Below are positions 25,870 to 34,929 of a stretch of DNA of 64,000 nucleotides, piece after piece; the stretch's first letter is position 1, and every line of letters starts with the position of its first letter. Origin of the DNA: Pontibacter chinhatensis (GTDB taxonomy: Bacteria > Bacteroidota > Bacteroidia > Cytophagales > Hymenobacteraceae); contig NZ_FOOT01000001.1 of the NCBI RefSeq assembly GCF_900113285.1, forward strand, positions 806,001 through 870,000, written 5' to 3'. The notes under the pieces were generated by a model, which saw only the letters and a program-made list of their open reading frames with translations, was not told the DNA's origin and made no database searches. Both the position numbers and the translations under genes were made by a program.

Positions 25870-26882
25870 TAGGCCAGCAGCTCGGCTCCTGTTCCGTTCA
25901 CGTTGCTGTAAGTTACTTTTCCGTCGGTGATAGTAACGCCGCGTGCGATGTCTTTGCTTAGCAGCAGGGCGCCGTCCATGTCCACGTAATCCAGCATCGG
26001 CAGTAAATGGGCGATGGCCGAGATGCCCACCGAAGACTCCGTCATGCAGCCTACCATCGTTTTCAAGCCCAATTCACGCGCCTCTTTCAGCATGCGGCGG
26101 GCAGGCGTCAGGCCTCCGCACTTCATCAGCTTCACGTTCACGCCATGGAAATGGCCCACGCACTTGGCCACATCGCTCTCGGTAATGCAGCTCTCGTCAG
26201 CAATCAGCGGCAGCACCGACTGCTCGTACACTTTCTTCATACCTTCCAAGTCATCGGCGCGCATGGGCTGCTCGATAAACTCCACGCCCAGCGGCTTGAG
26301 TTGCTTTGAGTTCTCAATCGTTTCCTCTACGCCCCAGGCGCAGTTGGCATCCACCCGGAACACGGCGTCGGTGTGCTTGCGAAGCTCCTGAATAATGGCC
26401 ACATCTTCCTTCGTTCCCAGCTTAATCTTATACAACGGCCAAGGCATCTCCTTCAGCTTTTTCACCATGTTTTCGATGGTGTCGATGCCGATGGTATAGT
26501 TGGTAAGTGGGATATGGTCCGTGTTCAAGCCCCAAATTTTGTAGAGCGGCTGTCCCTGTAGTTTACCAAAAAGGTCATTAGCTGCCAAGTCGAGGGCGCA
26601 CAGCGCGAAAGGGTTGTCCTGCAGGTGCGGCTGTACCGTTGCCCAAAAAGACTCAGGGCTTTCCAGCTCCGTTTCCTCAATCAGTCCGCGGATGTTTTCC
26701 AGCGCCGCCGTCATGTTTTCTATCGTGAAGCCATAGTAGGGGTTACTGGTAGCTTCGCCATAGCCTTTTTGCCCGTTGTGCTCCAGCTCCACTATCAGAG
26801 TAGGTTGCACATCGCGCGAGTCGTAAGAAATGGTGAACGTATACTTCAGGGGCAGGTCGAAAGACCGGATGGTTAGTTTCAT
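25869..26882 (-). CDS. L-Ala-D/L-Glu (dipeptide) epimerase
   Basis: A 337-residue enolase-superfamily enzyme of the muconate-lactonising subgroup. Catalytic K-x-K is in LYKIKLG near residue 155. Metal ligands are RVDANCAW, EFIEQPM and IADESC in order, the second catalytic Lys is in VKLMKCGG and the DMDG loop is near the C-terminus. This order is typical of YcjG/YkfB epimerases, which convert L-Ala-D-Glu from murein tripeptides into L-Ala-L-Glu for catabolism. First gene of a run with the BioF-like enzyme and the NlpC/P60 peptidase. Confidence 0.92.
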   Translation of the reverse strand: MKLTIRSFDLPLKYTFTISYDSRDVQPTLIVELEHNGQKGYGEATSNPYYGFTIENMTAALENIRGLIEETELESPESFWATVQPHLQDNPFALCALDLAANDLFGKLQGQPLYKIWGLNTDHIPLTNYTIGIDTIENMVKKLKEMPWPLYKIKLGTKEDVAIIQELRKHTDAVFRVDANCAWGVEETIENSKQLKPLGVEFIEQPMRADDLEGMKKVYEQSVLPLIADESCITESDVAKCVGHFHGVNVKLMKCGGLTPARRMLKEARELGLKTMVGCMTESSVGISAIAHLLPMLDYVDMDGALLLSKDIARGVTITDGKVTYSNVNGTGAELLA

Positions 26883-27010
26883 GATGGTGTAAGTATGATT
26901 GTATAGGTTAAGTTTTGGTATCAGCTCAGGATTTACAGAAATTAAAGATAGGCAGATTAGATACGATTCTTGAACTTACTAACTTTATAACTCTCTAAAT
27001 TTCTAACTTT

Positions 27011-28360
27011 TTAGTACCGGTTGTGTACTTCCGTCATGATGCGCACCATCTCGTCGCGGATGGCAGAAGTAGGCACTTTGTAGTTGTTGTTCATGAAACT
27101 ATAAAGCAACAGCTTGCCGCTTTTGGTCTTGATATAGCCGCTCTGGTTATGCACGTGCGACAAGGTGCCGGACTTGCCAAACACAAACGGCACCTCGGCT
27201 TTGTAGATGTTTCGGAAAGTACCGGGTTTCCCCCCAACGGCCAGCATCGGCAGCAGGCGCTCCTGTGGGCGCTCCTGCATGAGCTTTTGCAACAGGACGA
27301 TGATGCTGCGCGGCGTGAACATGTTCATGCTGGATAAACCCGACCCGTCAATCCACACCGGCTCATCCGGCAGGTCAGCCAGGTAATTTTCCTTTACGTG
27401 CTTGATGGCCCGCTCTACCGAGAGGGTATCGGAGATAGTGCCGGAGCAGAGCGCCATGAGTTGCTCTGCCATCAGGTTATCGCTTACCTGCAGCATCCGC
27501 TTCACTACCGAATCGGTGGGCATGCCATAGAACACGCTGCCGCCAGCAGGAACGGGCATCTTCAGCAGCTCCACTTCCCGCTTCAGGGTGTCCGACAGCA
27601 GCGTTACCACCATCTCCGGAGACGTGATAAAAGGCACTTCGGTAGAGAAGCTATTGGTGAGGTTACGTGTATAGTAGGTGATATTATTTGTGCGCCAGCC
27701 CCTTACAAAGGTCGTGCGGGAGCGGGTTTTGGTAGTATCCACCACCACGCTGTTTTCAAAGTGGGAAGGGGTTATCGTGAAAGTGGGTGTCGCCTCTTCC
27801 TTGTAAAACTTAATCACGTTGCCGTGGATGGGGAATACGTTTCGTTCCGGCTGGTAGTAGTAGTTATAGTCGTCCCAGCCCCAGTTGGTGGCGAAAGGCG
27901 TGCTGGTATAAGGGGCCTCCACATAGTATAACTTCTTCTCCGGACGGTTCTTCAGGAAGTCGTAGGCCAGCGAGTTCTTCAGGTCCATGTGCGCGAAGGT
28001 AGGGTCGCCGGTACCCCAGAAGATAAGCGAGTCGCCACGGCTCACATACTTCAGCGCCGCAATGGAGTCGCCCAGCATTTTGTGGGTGGCATAGAAGGTA
28101 AATAGCTTCGTGTTGGAGGCCGGTACAAAATACTTGTCGGCATTGTGCTCCACCACCATCTGCCCCAGTTCCGGATCATACAAGGCAAAGCCCACAAAAC
28201 TCTGCCGCAGCACCTGCGACTCAGCCACCTCCCGCTTTATCTCCGCAGGCCCGAAACGAGCCGTTTCTTTCGAGGCTGATGGTACCTTGCTGCCGCAGGC
28301 CGCCGTCAGGAAAAGGCTGCAAAGCAGGCCGTAAGTATACGTTAGTTGTGTCAGGCGCAT
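27011..28360 (-). CDS. dacB: D-alanyl-D-alanine carboxypeptidase/endopeptidase (PBP4 family, S13)
   Basis: 449 residues with lipobox LTAAC (Cys22). The S13 motifs are in order: S82-N-T-K85 (VPASNTKLFTFYA), S-D-N in QVSDNLMAEQLMAL near residue 285, and K-S-G in VFGKSGTLSHVHNQSGYI near residue 400. The protein carries the long insert between motifs 1 and 2 that sets S13 apart from S11. It removes terminal D-Ala and cuts DD cross-links. It is the most upstream gene of the minus-strand murein group, 128 bp before the epimerase. Confidence 0.93.
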   Translation of the reverse strand: MRLTQLTYTYGLLCSLFLTAACGSKVPSASKETARFGPAEIKREVAESQVLRQSFVGFALYDPELGQMVVEHNADKYFVPASNTKLFTFYATHKMLGDSIAALKYVSRGDSLIFWGTGDPTFAHMDLKNSLAYDFLKNRPEKKLYYVEAPYTSTPFATNWGWDDYNYYYQPERNVFPIHGNVIKFYKEEATPTFTITPSHFENSVVVDTTKTRSRTTFVRGWRTNNITYYTRNLTNSFSTEVPFITSPEMVVTLLSDTLKREVELLKMPVPAGGSVFYGMPTDSVVKRMLQVSDNLMAEQLMALCSGTISDTLSVERAIKHVKENYLADLPDEPVWIDGSGLSSMNMFTPRSIIVLLQKLMQERPQERLLPMLAVGGKPGTFRNIYKAEVPFVFGKSGTLSHVHNQSGYIKTKSGKLLLYSFMNNNYKVPTSAIRDEMVRIMTEVHNRY

Positions 28361-28563
28361 AGGGATAGGCTTTCGAAGCAGGTTGAAACGCTTAAATAAG
28401 TAAAAAGTGCTATATAATCAAAAATGTTTGCGGACAGGCTGTCTGTTTGCTAAGCCATTGGGACTTACTCCTGCCTACAATCCAATCTTTTCATCTAAAA
28501 GATGAACGAAACCATTTTTAATGTTACAACACCTTTATTAACTACCAAATTTATCTATAGAAA

Positions 28564-28594
28564 TTTGGCTATATAGTTAATATAAGTAAATTAG
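28564..28594 (+). promoter_or_regulatory. Candidate promoter of SusC/D pair 1
   Basis: TTTG at 28564-28567, a 19-bp spacer and TAAATTAG at 28587-28594 (one mismatch to TAnnTTTG), 36 bp before the ATG at 28631. Confidence 0.5.
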
Positions 28595-28630
28595 TTGGCT
28601 AATCTAAATTTTAACTAACCTAAAACACTC

Positions 28631-31600
28631 ATGAGAAAATTATACCTGTCAACTTTACTGTTGCTGTTAGTTTGCTGGTGCGGCACGGCCCTTGCCCAGC
28701 AAGTTAACGTAAGCGGCACGGTAACAGGCGCTGATAGCGGCATTCCATTGCCCGGAGTCAGTGTAATTGTAAAGGGTACCACCACCGGGGTCACCACCTC
28801 AGCGGACGGTACCTTCCAGATTAGTGTGCCAAACCAGGAGTCGGTGCTGCTGTTCCGTTTTCTGGGCTACGAGGTGCAGGAGACAAGGGTAGGCAACCAG
28901 CGCGTGTTTAACGTGCGCCTGAACCCTGACAGCAAGCAGCTTGGTGAAGTGGTGGTAACTGCTTTGGGTATTGCGCGTGAGGAGCGCTCGCTTGGCTACG
29001 CCACCCAGGAGGTGAAAGGCGAAGACCTTACCCTGACCAAAGAGCAGAACGTGCTTGGCTCTCTTTCCGGTAAAGTGGCTGGTGTGCAGATGACTGGCTC
29101 TTCTGGTTCTAGTATGGGGGGCACTCAGAAAATTCAGATCAGGGGTGTAAACTCTGTAACCGGAGGTGGACAACCTTTAATTGTAGTAGATGGAACACCA
29201 ATTTCTAACGCAAACTTTGCCGGCAGAAGCGGAGCTGACTATGGTAACTTAGCCCAGGATATCAACCCGGAAGATGTTGAATCTATCAACGTGCTTAAAG
29301 GCCCTGCTGCATCTGCCCTGTATGGTATTCGTGGCCAGTATGGGGTGGTTATGATCACAACAAAAAAAGGCAAGAAGGGCCCTAAAAAGGTCGATGTGCA
29401 ATTGAACTCTGCTTTCTCTGTTGAAAAAGTTGGCAACTTCATGCCAATGCAGAACATCTATGGCGGCGGCGGAAGCCAGACTTGGAGAACGCTTGCCAAT
29501 GGTGAAAAGTATGTGGATGGCACAGACGAAAGCTGGGGACCTAAAATGGATGGCACGCCGGTTCGCCATATGCACAGTTTTTATCCGCAAGACCCGATGT
29601 ATGGGCAATTAGAGCCTTTTGTACCTCAGCCTGACAACATTAAAGATTTCTTTGAAACAGGCCACAACCTGAACAATGGAGTAAGTATTTCCGGCGGTAA
29701 CGAAAACTCTTCTTTCCGCTTAAGCTACAACAACACGCGCATTGAGGGTGTGGAACCGAACACATGGTTGAAAAGAAATAACCTTGGATTGAGTGCCTCA
29801 CTAGATTTGAGTGACAAGATAACCGCTTCGGCTAACATCAACTATGCTAACAACGATGCGCAGCGTCCTTCACAAGGGTACTATGAAGGTTCCAGAAACT
29901 TTATGCAGTGGTTTCAGCGCAACCTGGACATGAAGCGCCTGAAGAACTACAAGTATGACGATGGTACTTTCTACCACTGGAACATTGGAAGGCCAAATGC
30001 TCAGGGTGTAATCACGAACTGGCGTCCATCTGATTGGAATAACCCATACTTTGAGGCCTACGAGAACCTGAATAACGACAACCGTGATCGCTTCTTTGGC
30101 GATGTGGGTTTGACCTACCAGGTTTTGCCAGATTTAAAAGTGAGTGGCTTCGTCCGTTCTGATATGTACACCCAGAATATTGAGAGCAGAATAGCAGCCG
30201 GCGGCAGAAGTGTTAACGCTGCTTACTCAACAGGAAAGTATCAGAATAAGGAAATGAACTACGAATTCCTGGCACAGTATACAAAGGAATGGAATGACTT
30301 CTCCTTCAATGTAAACGTAGGAGCTAACTTATTTGACAGAAACTACACGTATCTAAGTCAGGCAACAAGAGGTGGTCTGACTAGCCCTGGTTTCTATAAT
30401 ATTGAAGGCTCGAGCGAAAGGCCAGCAGTAGCTTCATACCTTCTTCGTAAACAACTAAATAGTATTTACGGTATGGCAACCGTGGGCTACAAAGACACCT
30501 ACTTTGTGGATTTTTCTCTAAGAAGAGACCACTCTTCCACCCTGCCAGACCCTTATTATTATCCATCAGTATCTGCTTCGTTCGTGTTTAGTGAGTTGCT
30601 AAACTGGCAGCCATTATCCTTCGGTAAACTGAGAGCAAGCTATGCCATGGCAGGTAACGATGTAAGTGTGTATGCCACCTCAATGAACTATGAGATAGGC
30701 GGACTGTACGGCACCGTTAATACATCCTTTGTGCCTGATGTATTAAACAACCCGCTCATTAAGCCATCTTTTGCTACATCATACGAAGTAGGTGCTGACC
30801 TGAAGTTCTTTAACGGACGCTTAGGGGCTGATGTAACATACTATGAACAGCGTAACGAGGATGATGTAATCACACTGAATGTATCCGGAGCAAGTGGCTA
30901 CAGTTCATCTTACATCAATGCTGGTCTGATGGTAAACAAAGGTATCGAAATCGCCCTTACAGGTACTCCAATCCAGACCCAAAACTTCTCCTGGGACATA
31001 GCATTTAACGCTGCTAGAAACAGAGGTACTGTAAAAGAACTTTATCCTGGGCTGGATTCCCGTTTATTAGAGTCTAATACCTATAGTGGCGTGTCCATGT
31101 ACCTATATTCCAATGTTGGCGAACAATTTGGCAGCATCGTAGGGCAGGCCTATCAGCGCGATCCTGAGACTGGCAAAATACTGCTCGGCAGCAACAATAT
31201 GCCACTATACACTACTGCGACACATAATTTCGGCAGCGTACTACCAGATGCTACCGGTGGTCTTCAGAATTCGTTCCGCTTAGGTAAGTTTGACTTAAGT
31301 GCTATGATAGATTATCAGCTGGGCGGACAGTTTATCAGTTGGTCCCGCATGCTGGCAGTTAAAGCTGGCCTAGCTCCTGAAACAGCCGCTATCAATGAAA
31401 ATGGCAAAAACGTACGTGACCCACTGGCTGAAGGTGGAGGTGTAAAAGTTAGCGGCATTTATGGACCTGGTGTAAAAATAAATGACGAGGATGTATCGGG
31501 CAGAGAGTTTACCGGGTTTGTAGATGCAAGAACTTACTTCAGAAACACACTGGGTACCAGAATTTACGAAGAATGGATATACGATGCCTCTTATGTAAGA

Positions 31601-31834
31601 TTAAGAGAGATTAGATTAGGTTATAGCCTGGACAAAGCCTCCTTGGGTAGCTTACCTTTCCAAAAAGTTGGCATCGCGTTTATTGCCCGTAACCCATTAA
31701 TGATCTGGCAGAAGGCGCCTGAAGGCCTAAATCCTGCAGAACTTGCAACCGGCTCATCTTCCTTCGGCTGGTTAGAAACCGGCGGGCTGAATACGGTAAG
31801 ATCGTACGGGGTAAACCTGAACATTTCATTCTAA
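28631..31834 (+). CDS. SusC/RagA TonB-dependent outer-membrane transporter 1
   Basis: 1067 residues. Signal peptide 1-22 (ending ALAQQ), a carboxypeptidase-D-like domain at about 24-110 (VNVSGTVTGADSGIPLPGVS), a TonB-box/plug start at about 112-240 (GEVVVTALGIAREERSLGYA, LIVVDGTPI, VESINVLKGPAASALYG), then a barrel ending in aromatic ...NLNISF. The role is import of an oligosaccharide or glycopeptide across the outer membrane with the SusD partner 12 bp downstream. I find no copy of the AAGTATA/TATACTT heptamer inside the gene, which is unusual for this window. Confidence 0.95.
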   Translation: MRKLYLSTLLLLLVCWCGTALAQQVNVSGTVTGADSGIPLPGVSVIVKGTTTGVTTSADGTFQISVPNQESVLLFRFLGYEVQETRVGNQRVFNVRLNPDSKQLGEVVVTALGIAREERSLGYATQEVKGEDLTLTKEQNVLGSLSGKVAGVQMTGSSGSSMGGTQKIQIRGVNSVTGGGQPLIVVDGTPISNANFAGRSGADYGNLAQDINPEDVESINVLKGPAASALYGIRGQYGVVMITTKKGKKGPKKVDVQLNSAFSVEKVGNFMPMQNIYGGGGSQTWRTLANGEKYVDGTDESWGPKMDGTPVRHMHSFYPQDPMYGQLEPFVPQPDNIKDFFETGHNLNNGVSISGGNENSSFRLSYNNTRIEGVEPNTWLKRNNLGLSASLDLSDKITASANINYANNDAQRPSQGYYEGSRNFMQWFQRNLDMKRLKNYKYDDGTFYHWNIGRPNAQGVITNWRPSDWNNPYFEAYENLNNDNRDRFFGDVGLTYQVLPDLKVSGFVRSDMYTQNIESRIAAGGRSVNAAYSTGKYQNKEMNYEFLAQYTKEWNDFSFNVNVGANLFDRNYTYLSQATRGGLTSPGFYNIEGSSERPAVASYLLRKQLNSIYGMATVGYKDTYFVDFSLRRDHSSTLPDPYYYPSVSASFVFSELLNWQPLSFGKLRASYAMAGNDVSVYATSMNYEIGGLYGTVNTSFVPDVLNNPLIKPSFATSYEVGADLKFFNGRLGADVTYYEQRNEDDVITLNVSGASGYSSSYINAGLMVNKGIEIALTGTPIQTQNFSWDIAFNAARNRGTVKELYPGLDSRLLESNTYSGVSMYLYSNVGEQFGSIVGQAYQRDPETGKILLGSNNMPLYTTATHNFGSVLPDATGGLQNSFRLGKFDLSAMIDYQLGGQFISWSRMLAVKAGLAPETAAINENGKNVRDPLAEGGGVKVSGIYGPGVKINDEDVSGREFTGFVDARTYFRNTLGTRIYEEWIYDASYVRLREIRLGYSLDKASLGSLPFQKVGIAFIARNPLMIWQKAPEGLNPAELATGSSSFGWLETGGLNTVRSYGVNLNISF

Positions 31835-31846
31835 TTTGACAAACAC

Positions 31847-33238
31847 ATGAAGAAACTATATATTTTTCTACTAGCCTGTCTGTCTCTCACAAGTTGTGAG
31901 ATAGATGAGGATATTAATGTGAACCCGAACAAGCCAAGTGACGCATCAGGTGGGCAGCTTTTAGCAAACTCCATGCTCAGTCTACCGGGTTTAAGTTCTT
32001 CTACTCAGGCACAGTTTATGGCCCAGTACCTTTCAGAATTACAATATGTTGGTACTTCTCTTTACCCGGAAGGGGCTACAAACTTTTATGGATGGTACAC
32101 TGGCCCTCTCATGAACCTTGAAACGGTAATTAATTCAGAGGAACTAGATGGCAAGGAAGGCCCGATTGCCAACCAGAAAGCTGTCGCTAAAATTCTGAAG
32201 GCTTATTATTTCTGGAACATCACTGATCGTTGGGGAGACGTACCATTTTCACAGGCATTAAAAGGAAATGCCAACTTCACACCGGCATATGATACACAGG
32301 AATCCATCTATAACAACCTGTTTATACTTCTGAATGAGGCAAATGAGCAGATTGTTACTGGCTCCATAAGCAATGACATTGTTTATGGAGGCGACATGGA
32401 AAGATGGAGAAAACTTAGCAATACCATAAGGCTATTAATGGCGCTGCGTATTTCAGAGGTAAACCCAAGCAAAGGCAAAGAGGAGTTCAACAAAGCTTTG
32501 GCAGCAGGAATAATGACCTCTAATGCTGACAATTTTGTTTTCAAGCACTTGGCTCTAGAGGTCAATGAAAATTACTGGTACTCACAAATTAGTCTCCAGA
32601 ACCGTTTAACATGGTGGTCTCTGAGTGAGAATCTTGTTAACACACTAAAAGCTACAGCTGATCCCCGGCTTCCGGTTTTTGCCAACACAAACGACGCAGA
32701 CGAGTATGCAGGTTTAAGATTCGGATCGCCAAACGGAGGTGACCCACTCAAATACTCTACCTTGGGAGAGCAACTCTGGCAGCAGGATGCGCCGGTTTAT
32801 CTGGTTACGTACGCACAGGCGTTATTTGCAAAGGCAGAAGCTTCCAAGCGCGGCTGGATTGAAGGTGGTGATGCAGAAGCAGAAGCCAACTACAACGAAG
32901 CTATTAAACAGTCTATCGCACAATGGACCGGAAGCACTACAGAAGCAGCAGATTACCTTGCAAATGCTGAAGTAGCTTATAACCCTGACACTGCACTAGA
33001 GCAAATTGCTACACAGCGTTACATTCACCTGTTTATGCATGGCTACGAAGCATGGGCAGAGTGGCGCAGAACAGGTTACCCTAACAATTTAGTTTCTCCG
33101 GAAGGCAAAGACGTACCAACCAGATTGATGTATACGGCAACCGAAGCTGCCAACAACACCGCTAACTATAACGAGGCGCTACAACGCCAATTTGGCGGCA
33201 CCGATGGCCTCTACGGCAAAGTATGGTGGGATAAATAA
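31847..33238 (+). CDS. SusD/RagB-like outer-membrane lipoprotein 1 (SusD-like_2 type)
   Basis: 463 residues. Lipoprotein signal with LTSC (Cys17), then the SusD-like_2 opening INVNPNKPSDASGGQLLANSM. The TPR-rich body includes KAVAKILKAYYFWNITDRWGDVPF near residue 110 and ERWRKLSNTIRLLMALRISEV near residue 185, both hallmark segments, with the C-terminal EQIATQRYIHLFMHGYEAWAEWRRTGYP. It binds the substrate at the cell surface and lids the SusC channel. Follows SusC1 by 12 bp; a terminator comes 17 bp after its stop. Confidence 0.93.
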   Translation: MKKLYIFLLACLSLTSCEIDEDINVNPNKPSDASGGQLLANSMLSLPGLSSSTQAQFMAQYLSELQYVGTSLYPEGATNFYGWYTGPLMNLETVINSEELDGKEGPIANQKAVAKILKAYYFWNITDRWGDVPFSQALKGNANFTPAYDTQESIYNNLFILLNEANEQIVTGSISNDIVYGGDMERWRKLSNTIRLLMALRISEVNPSKGKEEFNKALAAGIMTSNADNFVFKHLALEVNENYWYSQISLQNRLTWWSLSENLVNTLKATADPRLPVFANTNDADEYAGLRFGSPNGGDPLKYSTLGEQLWQQDAPVYLVTYAQALFAKAEASKRGWIEGGDAEAEANYNEAIKQSIAQWTGSTTEAADYLANAEVAYNPDTALEQIATQRYIHLFMHGYEAWAEWRRTGYPNNLVSPEGKDVPTRLMYTATEAANNTANYNEALQRQFGGTDGLYGKVWWDK

Positions 33239-33254
33239 TCCCTTCTCCACTAAT

Positions 33255-33286
33255 AAAAAAGGCTCTCCTGACGGGGAGCCTTTTTT
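33255..33286 (+). terminator. Terminator of SusC/D pair 1
   Basis: AAAAAAGGCTCTCC / GGGGAGCCTTTTTT with a TGAC loop (one G-T pair), followed by ATTG. Confidence 0.88.
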
Positions 33287-33304
33287 ATTGCCTGCAACAG
33301 CAAT

Positions 33305-33459
33305 TATACTTCGCGAAAGTATAGCAGAGTGTATTACCTCAGCCCGCTAGCACCCTTCGTAATTCCACGTTTTAGAAAAGTATAAAAAGTATAAAATAGG
33401 CTGATCCAGAGGGTGATAAAAGTATAAGTATGGACAATGAGGTGAATACAGAAGTATAC
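33305..33459. repeat. Heptamer cluster with an inverted pair
   Basis: Six copies of AAGTATA/TATACTT in about 155 bp, beginning with TATACTT-CGCGA-AAGTATA (33305-33323), a possible hairpin, and continuing with head-to-tail copies near 33380-33430. No gene is present between the SusD1 terminator and the ROK promoter. Confidence 0.75.
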
Positions 33460-33576
33460 CTGTGCGCTTTATAATTTGTAAGAAGCTTCAGCCAAAGTAT
33501 GATGACTAACTATGTTAAAACATACTTTATATTTTTTCCGTTACTTATTTACTTTAGTAAAAAACTTTATAAAAGT

Positions 33577-33607
33577 TTTGGTCTTTCGTAAACTTTAAAT
33601 ACTTTTG
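33577..33607 (+). promoter_or_regulatory. Promoter of the ROK-nagB operon
   Basis: TTTG (33577-33580), a 19-bp spacer and TACTTTTG (33600-33607), a full match to the Bacteroidetes consensus. The leader to the start codon is about 15-25 nt. Confidence 0.8.
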
Positions 33608-33629
33608 TAACGATAGGTTTTACCGCGCT

Positions 33630-34886
33630 ATGTGTATGAGCACCTTAACATCGCATACAGAGTATCTGGATAGTCTTAATAATGTTGAGAAGAAGAAATT
33701 CTCTCAAAAAATCAAGATAATCAGACACTTGTATGTTAAGGGAGCCCGCACAAATGCCGACATTTGCTCTCGCTTCAACATCAGCTCTCCTACCTCCATG
33801 GGTTTATTAGGTGAACTCATGGCAGAGGGACTGGTGGAGAAGCAAGGGCTTGGCAAATCAGTGGGCGGCCGCAAACCTGACCTCTACGGACTCCGCAACA
33901 ACTCCCTTTTTGTCCTCAGCATCGACATGAACCGCTTTAGCACACGCATGGCGATCATGGACAACAACAATAACCAGATTACCCCCATCCGATCCTACAG
34001 CTATACGTTGCCCGAGGACTTAACTGGCCTGGATACGTTCTGCGGCTGGGTACAGGATTTAATCGAGACATCCGGCATTGACAAACAAAAGCTGGTAGGC
34101 ATAGGCTTAAGTATGCCTGGCCTGGTAGCCAGCAAGGAAGGCGATAGCCGAACATACCTCCGCACCGACGTATTGGACGAATCGCTGCAGGAGGTGTTGA
34201 GCCGCAAGCTGGGCAAGCCGGTATTTATACAGAACGACGTAAAAAGCGCCGCCCTGGCAGAACTCCGTTTCGGGCAGGCCAAAGGCAGGCAGGATGTGTT
34301 GGTCATCTCTATCGATTGGGGTGTGGGTACCGGCGTGATAATGGACGGGAACCTGCGCGGCGGAGCCGCTGGCTTTGCCGGCGAGTTCGGGCACATCCCG
34401 CTGGTGGAGAACGGTATCCTTTGCCATTGCGGCAAACGCGGCTGCCTCGAAACCCTGGCCTCCGGTATCGCGATGGTGCGTGCCGCCCGCGAAGGTATAA
34501 AGTCCGGCCAGAAGTCGCTGCTGAGCAAGCTCTCTGCCGAGGAACTGGAGCAACTGGAGCCAAAACAGATCATACAGGCAGCCCAACAGGGCGATCAGTT
34601 TGCCATCAACCTGCTTTCCGAAACAGGCGTTAACTTGGGCAAAGGCATCGCCATACTCATACAGCTGTTCAATCCTGAGCTGGTTATACTTGGTGGCAAC
34701 ATGGCCGAAGCAGGCCAGCTCATCACCACGCCAATCCAGCAATCGATTAACACGTATTGTATGGCGCAGCTCAGAGAGTCTACTAACATCGCGCTGTCGG
34801 CATTGGGGCCGCAGGCTAATATGATGGGCGCAACAGCCACGGTGCTGGAGAACATACTGGAGAAACAGCTGGAGCAGGCCCGCTAA
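33630..34886 (+). CDS. ROK-family (NagC/XylR-like) transcriptional regulator
   Basis: 418 residues; a second Met two codons later (33636) is an equally possible start. An N-terminal winged helix at about 22-85 (KIKIIRHLYVKGARTNADIC, then SSPTSMGLLGELMAEGLVE) precedes the ROK sugar-binding domain. That domain has an ATP/sugar strand LSIDMNRFSTRMAIMD, and VSIDWGVGTGVIMDG-like ISIDWGVGTGVIMDG. It also has the ROK signature GHIPLVENGILCHCGKRGCL, whose Cys residues bind zinc. Predicted to sense an amino sugar (GlcNAc-type) and to control this locus. It shares a transcript with nagB, 43 bp downstream. Confidence 0.92.
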   Translation: MCMSTLTSHTEYLDSLNNVEKKKFSQKIKIIRHLYVKGARTNADICSRFNISSPTSMGLLGELMAEGLVEKQGLGKSVGGRKPDLYGLRNNSLFVLSIDMNRFSTRMAIMDNNNNQITPIRSYSYTLPEDLTGLDTFCGWVQDLIETSGIDKQKLVGIGLSMPGLVASKEGDSRTYLRTDVLDESLQEVLSRKLGKPVFIQNDVKSAALAELRFGQAKGRQDVLVISIDWGVGTGVIMDGNLRGGAAGFAGEFGHIPLVENGILCHCGKRGCLETLASGIAMVRAAREGIKSGQKSLLSKLSAEELEQLEPKQIIQAAQQGDQFAINLLSETGVNLGKGIAILIQLFNPELVILGGNMAEAGQLITTPIQQSINTYCMAQLRESTNIALSALGPQANMMGATATVLENILEKQLEQAR

Positions 34887-34929
34887 CGAATTAAAAAGAG
34901 GTAAAACAAAGTAAAAGTATACACGCACT

